From Streptomyces cinerochromogenes (GTDB lineage: Bacteria > Actinomycetota > Actinomycetes > Streptomycetales > Streptomycetaceae): a stretch of 64,000 bases of DNA. The position numbers and the translations under genes were made by a program. The notes under the pieces were generated by a model. That model searched no databases, was not told the origin of the DNA, and saw only the letters and a list, made by a program, of their open reading frames with translations. Where the stretch lies: NCBI RefSeq assembly GCF_014648635.1, contig NZ_BMRM01000026.1:1-64000 (forward strand), given 5' to 3'. Within the stretch, counting starts at the first letter, position 1. Each line of letters begins with the position of its first letter. Positions 34,948-42,376 of the stretch are shown here, piece by piece.

Positions 34948-35525
34948 TGTTCGAGCGGTTCACCAAGGACGCCCGGGCGGTGGTCACGGGCGCGGTCGAG
35001 AAGGCGTGGAGCGGTGGGGCGAGGACGGTCGACGCCGAGCATCTGCTGCTGGCCCTCCTCGACGGCGAGGGCAGCCGGGCCTCGTTCGCGCTCGCCGCGC
35101 TCGGGCTCGCGGAGCCGGGGGAGCGGGAGCCGGTACGACGGGCCGTGCGCGAGGCGCGGCGGCGGGCCGGGCTGACCCGGGCCGACACGGAGGCTCTGGC
35201 GGGGCTGGGGATCGATGTGTCGGAGATCGTGGCACGGGTGGAGGAGGCGCACGGGCCCGGTGCGATGTCCGGCGACCTGGAGCGGCGAGGGCGGCTCCAG
35301 GGGCGCCGGCCTGCCTTCGGCCGGGCTGCCAAGGAGGTGCTGGAGAGGTCCCTGCGGGTCGCCCTCGCCCGGCACGACCGGCGTATCGGCGACGAGCACC
35401 TGCTGCTGGCGTTGACGGTGGTGCCGGGGGTGGCGGGGGAGGTGCTGGCCGACCACGGGGTGACGTTCGAGTCGGTGACGAGGGTGTGCCCACCCGCCCA
35501 GGCGGCTCGCCCGGCAGGACGGTGA
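34947..35525 (+). CDS. Clp N-terminal-domain protein (no ATPase)
   Basis: A 192-residue protein with two Clp-N repeats, MFERFTKDARAVVTGAVEKA through EHLLLALLDGE and FGRAAKEVLERSLRVALARHD through DEHLLLALTVVPG. These resemble the adaptor-binding domain of ClpC/ClpA but no AAA module follows. It could compete with ClpC for adaptors or arginine-phosphorylated proteins, or serve as a sensor for the upstream HTH protein. The latter is supported by the one-base overlap of stop and start. No membrane segment is present. The function is unproven. Confidence 0.8.
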   Translation: MFERFTKDARAVVTGAVEKAWSGGARTVDAEHLLLALLDGEGSRASFALAALGLAEPGEREPVRRAVREARRRAGLTRADTEALAGLGIDVSEIVARVEEAHGPGAMSGDLERRGRLQGRRPAFGRAAKEVLERSLRVALARHDRRIGDEHLLLALTVVPGVAGEVLADHGVTFESVTRVCPPAQAARPAGR

Positions 35526-35639
35526 GCGGGCGGGGCCGGTGTGGGCGGAGCCGGTGTGGGCGGGGGTGAGCGGTTGGTCCGGACGGTCGGCTCGCTCGGC
35601 TGGAGGGCGGGCGGGGTCCGGGCCGGCGGGGGCGGTGGG

Positions 35640-36719
35640 TCAGCGGGCGGGGGTGTGGAGCAGGGCCGCGATGCGGGCGGCCGCTGTGGACAGGTGCTGC
35701 CGGGCCTCGCTCAGCTGGGCGGGGGTGACGCCGTGGTCGCGGGCCGCGTCGCGGATGCCGTCGCGGAAGCGGTCCAGGAGGCGGTCCAGATCGCGGGCCG
35801 GGTCGCCGGTGGACTCCTCGTGGGCCCAGGAGGGCTCGTAGCCGGCGGGGAAGTCCTTCGGGGGCGAGGTGTAGTGAACGCCTGAGGCGGGGCCGGGGGT
35901 CTCGTCGGCGGGACGGGCGAAGTCCCGGTCCCTGCCGGACTCCTTGCCGAGGTTGTTCCCGGCATCCTTCCCGAAGTCCTTGCCGAACTCGCCGAACTCC
36001 CTGGCCAGCTCCGTCAGGCCCTCGCGGAGGCCGGTCGGCCAGTCGCCGCGGGTGAAGTGGTCCTGGACCCGGTCCTGGACGCGGCGGGCGATGCGCTGGA
36101 TCTCCTCCTGCGCCTGCGCCCGCGCCCGAGCCTGCGCCTCCTGGGCCTGGCGGCGGGCCCGCTGGGCCTCCTCGCGGGCCCGGCGGCTCTCGTCCTTCGC
36201 GCGCCGTGCCTGTTCCTTCCACTCCTGCTTGACCCGGCGCATCTCCTCCTTGGCGGCCTTCCAGGCCTCCTTGTCGTCCGGCTCGCCGTACTCCCCGTGA
36301 GGGGGCTCGCCCCCGGTGTCCTTCGTGCCCCGGCGGGCCTCGGAGGCGGCGGCGCGCACCTCGCGGCGCAGGTCGCCGGCCGCACCGCGCACGTCGGCCC
36401 TTATCTCGGCGGCCAGTTCCGCGACCGACTCCCGGATCTCCAGCTCCAGGTCGGCCAGCTCGCCGCTGCGGTCGGCCAGTTCGGCGCGGCCGGCGTCCGT
36501 GATGGCGTACACCTTGCGGCCGCCCTCGGTGGTGTGCCGGACCAGGCCCTCCGCCTCCAGCTTGGCCAGGCGGGGGTAGACCGTGCCGGCCGAGGGGGCG
36601 TAGAGCCCCTGGAAGCGCTCCTCCAGGAGCCGGATCACCTCGTAGCCGTGACGCGGGGCCTCGTCGAGCAGCTTGAGCAGGTACAGGCGGAGGCGGCCGT
36701 GGGCGAAGACGGGAGGCAT
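35640..36719 (-). CDS. PadR-family regulator with a long coiled-coil tail
   Basis: A 359-residue protein. The PadR winged HTH is at about 1-90 (LRLYLLKLLDEAPRHGYEVIRLLEE, YPRLAKLEAEGLV, GGRKVYAITDAG). It continues into an exceptionally long charged coiled coil (about 90-235, rich in R-R-A-x-E-E-A-Q repeats) and a helical C-terminus. Normal PadR proteins are 110-190 residues, so the tail is a major extension that may bind the membrane, DNA or the product of the upstream gene. Start ATG 36719 lies one base after the stop of the DUF4097 gene; the two are one operon, and PadR probably controls it. Confidence 0.83.
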   Translation of the reverse strand: MPPVFAHGRLRLYLLKLLDEAPRHGYEVIRLLEERFQGLYAPSAGTVYPRLAKLEAEGLVRHTTEGGRKVYAITDAGRAELADRSGELADLELEIRESVAELAAEIRADVRGAAGDLRREVRAAASEARRGTKDTGGEPPHGEYGEPDDKEAWKAAKEEMRRVKQEWKEQARRAKDESRRAREEAQRARRQAQEAQARARAQAQEEIQRIARRVQDRVQDHFTRGDWPTGLREGLTELAREFGEFGKDFGKDAGNNLGKESGRDRDFARPADETPGPASGVHYTSPPKDFPAGYEPSWAHEESTGDPARDLDRLLDRFRDGIRDAARDHGVTPAQLSEARQHLSTAAARIAALLHTPAR

Positions 36720-36720
36720 G

Positions 36721-37743
36721 TCAGAGCACCTTCGTGTCGGTCGTGCCGTCGGCCGGGGCTCCGCCGGCACCGGGGGCGTCGGGGGTGCCGGTGGCAGCGG
36801 TCGCGTCGGAGGCGGTGGGGTTCCGGCCGGAGACGGAATTGTCTCCCGGGGCGGCCGAGGGGCGGCCGGGCGGGTGGGGTGCGCCGGGGGCCGGGGGCTT
36901 CGGGTGCCCGGTCTCCCCGGGGGTGCTCTCCTCGTCGTCCCGGGGCGGGCGGCGCAGCAGGGCGATCGAGCCGGAGACGGTGGTGGCGCGCAGCTTGCCG
37001 GTGCCCGCGCCGAGGCGTCCGGTGATCTTGTGGGCGCCCCACCGGCCGTGTACCCGCAGTCCGTCGAAGGCGTTGGAGATCGTGCCGCTCGCCGTGTTCG
37101 CCTCCACCTCGGCGTCCGCCGGGTGCGGGAGGCGGATGGCGATCTCGCCGGAGACGCTGGTGAGGCCGATGTCCGTGGGGCCGTCCGGGTCGAGGTCGAC
37201 GATCATGGAGCCGCTGACGGAGTCGGCGCGTACGGAGGTGCCGGAGCCCTCGACCACGGTGAGGTCGCCCGAGATCGAGTGGAAGTGGAGGTCGCCGGTG
37301 ACCGCCTGGGCCTCCACGTTGCCCGAGACGGTGTCCGCGCGGACGGGGCCCGAGAGGCCGACGAGGGTGGTGTCGCCGGTGACGCCCTTCACCGCGGCGG
37401 GGCCGCGGATGCCGGAGAGGACCGCGGTGGCGCCGACGACGCCCACCTCCACGCGGGTGCCGGTGGGGACGGCCAGGGAGACGACGGTGGTGCGGCGCCA
37501 GCCGTTGGGATCGAGCCACTTGAGGAAGCCCTTCCAGGGGAGGTCCTCGTAGGCGACGGTGAGGGTGCCGTCGCGTTGGGTGACCACCAGGGGTGGGCCC
37601 TCCAGGTCCGAGACCTCCAGGCGGGCGGGGCCGTCGTCCGTGCCGACCACGTTGACCGTGCCGTTGACGATGCGGACGTGGAGGTCTTGGACGGGGCTGT
37701 CGAAGGTCAGCTTCCGGGGTTCGGTGACGGACCACTCGGACAT
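36721..37743 (-). CDS. DUF4097-type beta-helix protein (adhesin-like)
   Basis: A 340-residue protein whose residues 30-250 form a repetitive beta-solenoid (short repeats such as VSGNVEAQAVTGDLHFHSISGD and SVSGSMIVDLD, about 19-20 residues each), the DUF4097 (YvlB/LiaX-like) fold. In Firmicutes related proteins take part in cell-envelope stress responses. The last 90 residues are Pro/Gly/Ala-rich and disordered. No signal peptide or membrane helix is seen. It is the first gene of an operon with the PadR regulator, a frequent pairing. Two CACGNNATATCGCG repeats lie in its promoter. Confidence 0.8.
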   Translation of the reverse strand: MSEWSVTEPRKLTFDSPVQDLHVRIVNGTVNVVGTDDGPARLEVSDLEGPPLVVTQRDGTLTVAYEDLPWKGFLKWLDPNGWRRTTVVSLAVPTGTRVEVGVVGATAVLSGIRGPAAVKGVTGDTTLVGLSGPVRADTVSGNVEAQAVTGDLHFHSISGDLTVVEGSGTSVRADSVSGSMIVDLDPDGPTDIGLTSVSGEIAIRLPHPADAEVEANTASGTISNAFDGLRVHGRWGAHKITGRLGAGTGKLRATTVSGSIALLRRPPRDDEESTPGETGHPKPPAPGAPHPPGRPSAAPGDNSVSGRNPTASDATAATGTPDAPGAGGAPADGTTDTKVL

Positions 37744-37780
37744 GGGGCCTCCTCGGTCGGCCGGTCACGGTGCTCGAGGA

Positions 37781-37820
37781 CACGCCATATCGCGTCCCGC
37801 TGTAAACACGATATATCGCG
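37781..37820 (-). promoter_or_regulatory. Two direct repeats, probable PadR operators
   Basis: CACGCCATATCGCG (37781-37794) and CACGATATATCGCG (37807-37820) share CACGNNATATCGCG and are 26 bp apart, 40-75 bp before the DUF4097-padR operon. The second contains the palindrome CGATATATCG. AT-rich dyads like this are typical of PadR binding. Confidence 0.65.
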
Positions 37821-37846
37821 GATGGGTGAAGTCAAGACACTCGTTC

Positions 37847-37877
37847 GGGGAGGGGGAGGGGGAGGAGGCGGGGAGGG
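37847..37877 (+). other. Potential G-quadruplex tract
   Basis: The plus strand has six runs of G (GGGG, GGGGG, GGGGG, GG, GG and GGGG blocks) within 31 bases, separated by single A or C bases. It lies in the 362-bp gap between the DUF4097 promoter and the DUF6104 gene; no other feature is seen there. Confidence 0.45.
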
Positions 37878-38105
37878 CTTCGTGCGCGGGCGCTGCTTCC
37901 GGACGTGCGGCGCTGGGAGGTGGTGTTCGGGGATGCGCCGGCGTGGGGCGGGGTGTGCGCGGGGGTGGTGGCCGGAAGTCCCGGTGGCACGAATGCCCGC
38001 GGCTCCGGCGGCGTGGCTGCCCTCCGTGGGCAGGGGCACGGTGGCGGGCGCATACGCTGGGGGGAGTTGTTGGCAGGCTGTTGTTCATGCAGGAGACGTG
38101 GCCCT

Positions 38106-38285
38106 ATGTACTTCACCGACCGCGGTATCGAGGAGTTGGAGAAGCGGCGTGGCGAGGAAGAGGTCACCTTTGAGTGGCTCGCCGAGCAGCTGCGGACGTT
38201 CGTGGACCTGAACCCGGACTTCGAGGTGCCCGTGGAGCGGCTGGCGACCTGGCTCGCGCGGCTCGACGACGAGGACGACGAGTAG
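38106..38285 (+). CDS. DUF6104 family small protein
   Basis: A 59-residue acidic protein: a helical N-terminus (MYFTDRGIEELEKRRGEEEV), a middle segment VTFEWLAEQLRTFVDLNPDFEVPVE (in pieces) and a tail of D/E residues. It matches the conserved actinobacterial family DUF6104, which has no known function. GGAGAC lies nine bases before the ATG. It belongs to the chromosomal backbone rather than the conflict operon that starts 93 bp later. The acidic tail suggests protein binding. Confidence 0.8.
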   Translation: MYFTDRGIEELEKRRGEEEVTFEWLAEQLRTFVDLNPDFEVPVERLATWLARLDDEDDE

Positions 38286-38378
38286 GTCCTGGGCGGATGG
38301 TCGCCTTGTCGTATCGACCCCTCCCTCTCCCCCTTCCCGGGAGTTAGCCTTCTCCTCCCATCGGCGAACGGGGGCGTC

Positions 38379-38789
38379 ATGGCTGGAGGAGTCGAACGGG
38401 TGCGTCTGGACGACGGGACCGTCGTCTGGGCCAGGATCAGTGCCGCCGAGGAGGAGGCGCTGGACGAGGGCGGCTACTGGGACACCGGACTCGGCGACCG
38501 GGTCATCGACATGGCGGGCGGACTGGCCGGCACGGTCGGGGGCGTCGTGCGCTCCCTGCGCGCCGGTCTGGACACACCGGCCCCCGTCGAGGTCTCCGTC
38601 AGCTTCGGAATCGAACTGACGGCGCAGTCCGGCAAGATCGTCAGTGCCATCGCCGAGGGCGGCGGCACGTCCTCCCTCACCGTGTCCCTGACCTGGACCG
38701 AGCCCGCCACGGCGGCGGGCGGCACGGATCCCGCGGAGCCCGGCGGCGGTGTCGTACCGCCGCGGTCCGCTGCCCCCGGCGCCGTATGA
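38379..38789 (+). CDS. Trypsin-co-occurring domain 1 (Trypco1) protein
   Basis: A 136-residue protein matching the Trypco1/CU044_2847 pattern: a strand-rich N-terminus (VERVRLDDGTVVWARIS), a central helix, then PVEVSVSFGIELTAQSGKIVSAIAEGG and LTVSLTW, and a disordered Pro/Ala tail. Trypco1 was defined as a companion of trypsin proteases in ternary conflict systems and may bind the protease or be cut by it. Its stop overlaps the ATG of the next gene (ATGA at 38786). It is the first gene of the 12-kb operon, with GGGGGC before its ATG. Confidence 0.8.
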   Translation: MAGGVERVRLDDGTVVWARISAAEEEALDEGGYWDTGLGDRVIDMAGGLAGTVGGVVRSLRAGLDTPAPVEVSVSFGIELTAQSGKIVSAIAEGGGTSSLTVSLTWTEPATAAGGTDPAEPGGGVVPPRSAAPGAV

Positions 38790-41149
38790 GCGCCTACGAC
38801 GAGATGGTGCGCCCCTCGCTCGCGCGCATCGGCGCGCCGGGTGACGGGTATGCAACGGACCGTGACTCGTACTGGGGGTCGGGGTTCTTCGTGGCCCCGG
38901 GTTGGCTGTTGACCTGCGCCCACGTCGTGGGAAAGGGGGGAGCCGCGGTGTGCCGAGGGGACAGCGCCCTGAGCGTGACCTGGCAGGAGCGCACCGCCGC
39001 CGGCGCCCCGGAGCCGCGCACCGGCACCGGGACCGCCGTCGTCGTCGCGCCCCGGCCCGCGGGCGCGCAGCCGGCGCGTGACCCCTGGCCCTTCCCCGAC
39101 CTCGCCCTCGTCCGCGTGACCGGCGCCGACGACGTGCGCTGCCTGTGGCTCGGCGACCGGGAAGCGACCCCGCGCACGCCCGTCGGGCTCTACGGCTGGT
39201 CGGTGCAGACCGGCGAGCTGGGCGTCCGGCACGGCACCGGCGAGCTGGCCGGATCCGACGCACGCGCCCTGCTGCTCGCCGGGAGCCTGCCGGTCGGCGG
39301 GCTGTCCGGCGGGCCGGTGCTCGACCTGCGGCACGGCTCCGTCATCGGCGTGATCAAGGGCCGCCGGCGGGAGGAGGGCGTCGCCGTCCCGGTCACCGCG
39401 CTCTACGAACTGCTGGACTCCCGCGAGGCGGGACGCACGGTCCGCGAGGTGCTGCGCGCCCACGATCTCCATCACGCGAGCCTCCTCGGCACCTCCTCGC
39501 CGTACCCCGGCTGGACCGCCTTCCAGGCCGCCCTGCCCGGTCACCCGCCCTCCGGCTCCGCGGTCACCGCCGAACTGCGCACCCGGCTCTACGGCCATCT
39601 CGCCCAGCTGCCGCCACCGGCCGGAGCCGGCGAGGTCGTCCATCTCGTGGAGGACGTCAAGGCACAGGTGCGCGGCGAGCGCCTGCCGGCGCTGGTGCTG
39701 CCGCACGTGCGGACCTGGCGCGAGGGCGCCGCGCTGCTGTACGGCCTGCGCACGCTGGATCCCGGCGGCGGCGGAACGCTGGTCGACCTGGACGCCGTAC
39801 TGCTCTACGCCGCCCGCGTGGCCCGCCGGACCGCCCGCGAGCCCGCCGCGGACGTGGACGCGGGGCATCTGCGGGCCTTCGCCGACTGGATCGCCGGACA
39901 GGCCGCCGGTCACCGGCACTGGGCCGTCGGCGAGGCCATCCGCGCCCTGCTGGAGGGCACGGCGGGGGTCTCACCGCCCCTCGTGCCCGCGGTGAACGGC
40001 GCCGTCGACGTACCCGCCCCCGCCGGCCTCGTCGAGGTGCCCCCTCCCGTCGAGTGCGTCGCGGGGACGCCGTTGCCCACCGAGCCCGCCCGAGCGCCGC
40101 TCCAGGCCGCCGGCGCCACCGTGACGCCTCCCGTGGCCACCCCTGTGCCCGTACCCGACGAAGCTCCTCTCCCCGTATCCGGTGAAGCTCCTCCCTCCGT
40201 GTCCGGGGAAGTCCCACTCCCCGACACCCGCACCGACGTCCTCGTCAGAGTCGGCCCGGCCACCTACGGCCGGCACCCCTGGAGCGTGCAGCTGGTCTAC
40301 GGCGGGCGGGACGTCACCCCGGTCGCCGGGGACGATCTGGGCGTGCGGGCCGAGGAGTTGGCGCAGGTGCTGCGGGAGCCGCTGGCGCAGGCGCTGTGCC
40401 AGGGGGACCACGGGGAGCATCTCGCCGCGATCGAGGTGTTCCTGCCCCGCAGGCTGTTCGACCTCCCGGTGGACGACTGGCAGTTGCTGCCCGACACCCG
40501 CCTCGCCGGAGAGGACGACGCGGACGACGCGGACGACGAGGACGACGAGGACGACGAGGACGACGACTTCCTGGACGAGCGGTCCCTGCCGCTCGGGATG
40601 CGGCGGACCGTCGTCATCCGGGAGGTCCGGCGCAACGGCCTGCCGCCCTCCCCGGAGTGGCGCCGGCGCTGGAAGGCGGTCCGGTGCGGGCCGCTGGCGC
40701 ACGGGACGCTGCACGGCCGGCCCGCCGCCGAGGGGCATCCGCCGGGGGCCGGGTCCGGGGGCAAGTACCCGTACTACGGCGCACTGTCGGCGATGAGCGA
40801 CACGTCCGTCCCCGTCTACTGCGGTCCCGTCGGCAGCGGCGAGGGCTACGCGGCGATGCAGGACGCGCTGCGCTCCGGGCACTCGGTGGTCCTGTGGCGC
40901 CGCGACCGGCATGATCACGGCGAATGCGGGGACTTCCACCAGCAGGCCGCGGCGCTGCTGGGACTCGCCGGGCGGGCGGACGGGCTGCACGGACCCGTCC
41001 GTGACCTGCGGATCCGCCTGGCCGACCCGGACACCGCCCGGGCGCACGGCCTGTGCGGGAAGATCGCCGTGCTGTTCGACCCGCCGGACCGGTCGCCGTA
41101 CGGGACGGAGAGCATGCGGCCGCCGCCGCTGGCCGCGCCCGGCGGCTGA
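38786..41149 (+). CDS. Trypsin-like protease with VMAP-C domain (vWA-MoxR-associated protein)
   Basis: A 787-residue cytoplasmic protein. The N-terminal trypsin fold (about 10-215) has His46 (LTCAHVV), Asp105 (FPDLALV) and Ser174 (GGLSGGPV), so it should be active. A helical VMAP middle region (about 225-400) and a Pro-rich linker (about 405-490) follow. The C-terminal VMAP-C domain (about 495-780; HPWSVQLVYGGRDV, IEVFLPRRLFDLPVDDWQL, SVVLWRRDRHDHGECG) closes the protein. A 19-residue run of only Asp, Glu and Ala lies at about 573-591 inside it. With MoxR and vWA genes next door it forms the VMAP ternary system predicted to trigger a protease after NTP-dependent sensing. It is coupled to Trypco1 by ATGA. 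Confidence 0.82.
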   Translation: MSAYDEMVRPSLARIGAPGDGYATDRDSYWGSGFFVAPGWLLTCAHVVGKGGAAVCRGDSALSVTWQERTAAGAPEPRTGTGTAVVVAPRPAGAQPARDPWPFPDLALVRVTGADDVRCLWLGDREATPRTPVGLYGWSVQTGELGVRHGTGELAGSDARALLLAGSLPVGGLSGGPVLDLRHGSVIGVIKGRRREEGVAVPVTALYELLDSREAGRTVREVLRAHDLHHASLLGTSSPYPGWTAFQAALPGHPPSGSAVTAELRTRLYGHLAQLPPPAGAGEVVHLVEDVKAQVRGERLPALVLPHVRTWREGAALLYGLRTLDPGGGGTLVDLDAVLLYAARVARRTAREPAADVDAGHLRAFADWIAGQAAGHRHWAVGEAIRALLEGTAGVSPPLVPAVNGAVDVPAPAGLVEVPPPVECVAGTPLPTEPARAPLQAAGATVTPPVATPVPVPDEAPLPVSGEAPPSVSGEVPLPDTRTDVLVRVGPATYGRHPWSVQLVYGGRDVTPVAGDDLGVRAEELAQVLREPLAQALCQGDHGEHLAAIEVFLPRRLFDLPVDDWQLLPDTRLAGEDDADDADDEDDEDDEDDDFLDERSLPLGMRRTVVIREVRRNGLPPSPEWRRRWKAVRCGPLAHGTLHGRPAAEGHPPGAGSGGKYPYYGALSAMSDTSVPVYCGPVGSGEGYAAMQDALRSGHSVVLWRRDRHDHGECGDFHQQAAALLGLAGRADGLHGPVRDLRIRLADPDTARAHGLCGKIAVLFDPPDRSPYGTESMRPPPLAAPGG

Positions 41150-41343
41150 CCGCCGGTGCCCCGCCGTCCCGGTGGACACGCCGGCGACTCCGTCAACTCG
41201 ACCGAGCCGTACGGACGTTCGCCGGAGGCCGGGAAGGGGCGCCGGGCCCCGCGAACCCCGGCGGGCGCGGCCGGCGGGCGGTAGCCTCGTACGTCGGACG
41301 GCCGGGCCCGCTGCATGATCACCAGAGCCGGGAGGAGCCCAAG

Positions 41344-42369
41344 GTGAACGACTGGCGGATCTACCGCGGTGTGGGTCAGCCGCACGACGGCATGCGGCGG
41401 TTGCCGGCGCCGCCGCCCTGGCGCGACTTCGCCGCCTCCCGGGACGGCGCCGGGAGCGGCCCGGAGGACCCGAGCAGTGCCCGCCGGCTCGGGGTGCGCC
41501 GCCGTCTGGTGGAGAACTACGCGCCGCGGCCCGCCGAGGTCGACGCGGTCAACGCGGCCCTCTACCTGCGCCGGCCGCTGCTGGTGACCGGCAACCCGGG
41601 GACGGGCAAGTCGACCCTCGCCTACGCGATCGCCCACGAACTCGGCCTCGGCAAGGTGCTGCGCTGGCCCATCGTCAGCCGTACCACCCTCCAGGACGGC
41701 CTGTACCGGTACGACGCCATAGCCCGGCTCCAGGACGTCCAGCTGGAGCGCGCCCGCGGGGACGACCAGGGGGACGACCGGGGGGCCGCGGCCTCCGGTA
41801 TCGGCTCCTACATCCGGCTCGGGCCGCTCGGCACCGCGCTGCTGCCCGCCGACGAGCCCCGCGTCCTGCTCATCGACGAGCTGGACAAGAGCGATCTCGA
41901 CCTGCCCAACGACCTGCTGAACACCCTGGAGGAGGGCGAGTTCGCGATCCCGGAGCTGGAGCGGCTGGCCGACCGGGAGCCCGTGGTGGAGGTGCTCACG
42001 CACGACGGCGACCGGGTGGCCGTGCACGGCGGGCGCATCGCCTGCACCGCCTTCCCGGTGATCGTGCTGACCTCCAACGGCGAACGCGACTTCCCCGCCC
42101 CGCTGCTGCGCCGCTGCGTGCAGCTGGAGCTGGACCCGCCCGGCGAGGAGCAGCTCACCGCCATGGTCGAGGCACACCTCGGCGCGGACGGCGCCGCCGC
42201 CGGCGCGGACCTGATCCGCCGGTTCCTGGAGCGCGAGCCCGGCGAGGTGCTCGCCGCCGACCAGCTCCTCAACGCCCTGTTCCTCACCCAGCACGATCCG
42301 CACGCACAGGGCCTCACCCGGGAGCGGATCGCCGAGATGCTGATGCAACCGCTCGACCGTACGAGGTGA
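41344..42369 (+). CDS. MoxR-type AAA ATPase
   Basis: A 341-residue AAA ATPase of the MoxR group. Walker A is [19 protein letters not shown] (about 79-97), Walker [20 protein letters not shown] (about 176-194), sensor 1 [22 protein letters not shown]. MoxR proteins act as chaperones that load or remodel vWA-domain partners; here the vWA protein is the next gene, 7 bp on. An N-terminal segment of about 50 residues is specific to this conflict branch. GTG 41344 follows GGGAGGAGC. The 195-bp gap before it shows no gene. Confidence 0.87.
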   Translation: MNDWRIYRGVGQPHDGMRRLPAPPPWRDFAASRDGAGSGPEDPSSARRLGVRRRLVENYAPRPAEVDAVNAALYLRRPLLVTGNPGTGKSTLAYAIAHELGLGKVLRWPIVSRTTLQDGLYRYDAIARLQDVQLERARGDDQGDDRGAAASGIGSYIRLGPLGTALLPADEPRVLLIDELDKSDLDLPNDLLNTLEEGEFAIPELERLADREPVVEVLTHDGDRVAVHGGRIACTAFPVIVLTSNGERDFPAPLLRRCVQLELDPPGEEQLTAMVEAHLGADGAAAGADLIRRFLEREPGEVLAADQLLNALFLTQHDPHAQGLTRERIAEMLMQPLDRTR

Positions 42370-42376
42370 GGGGCGG

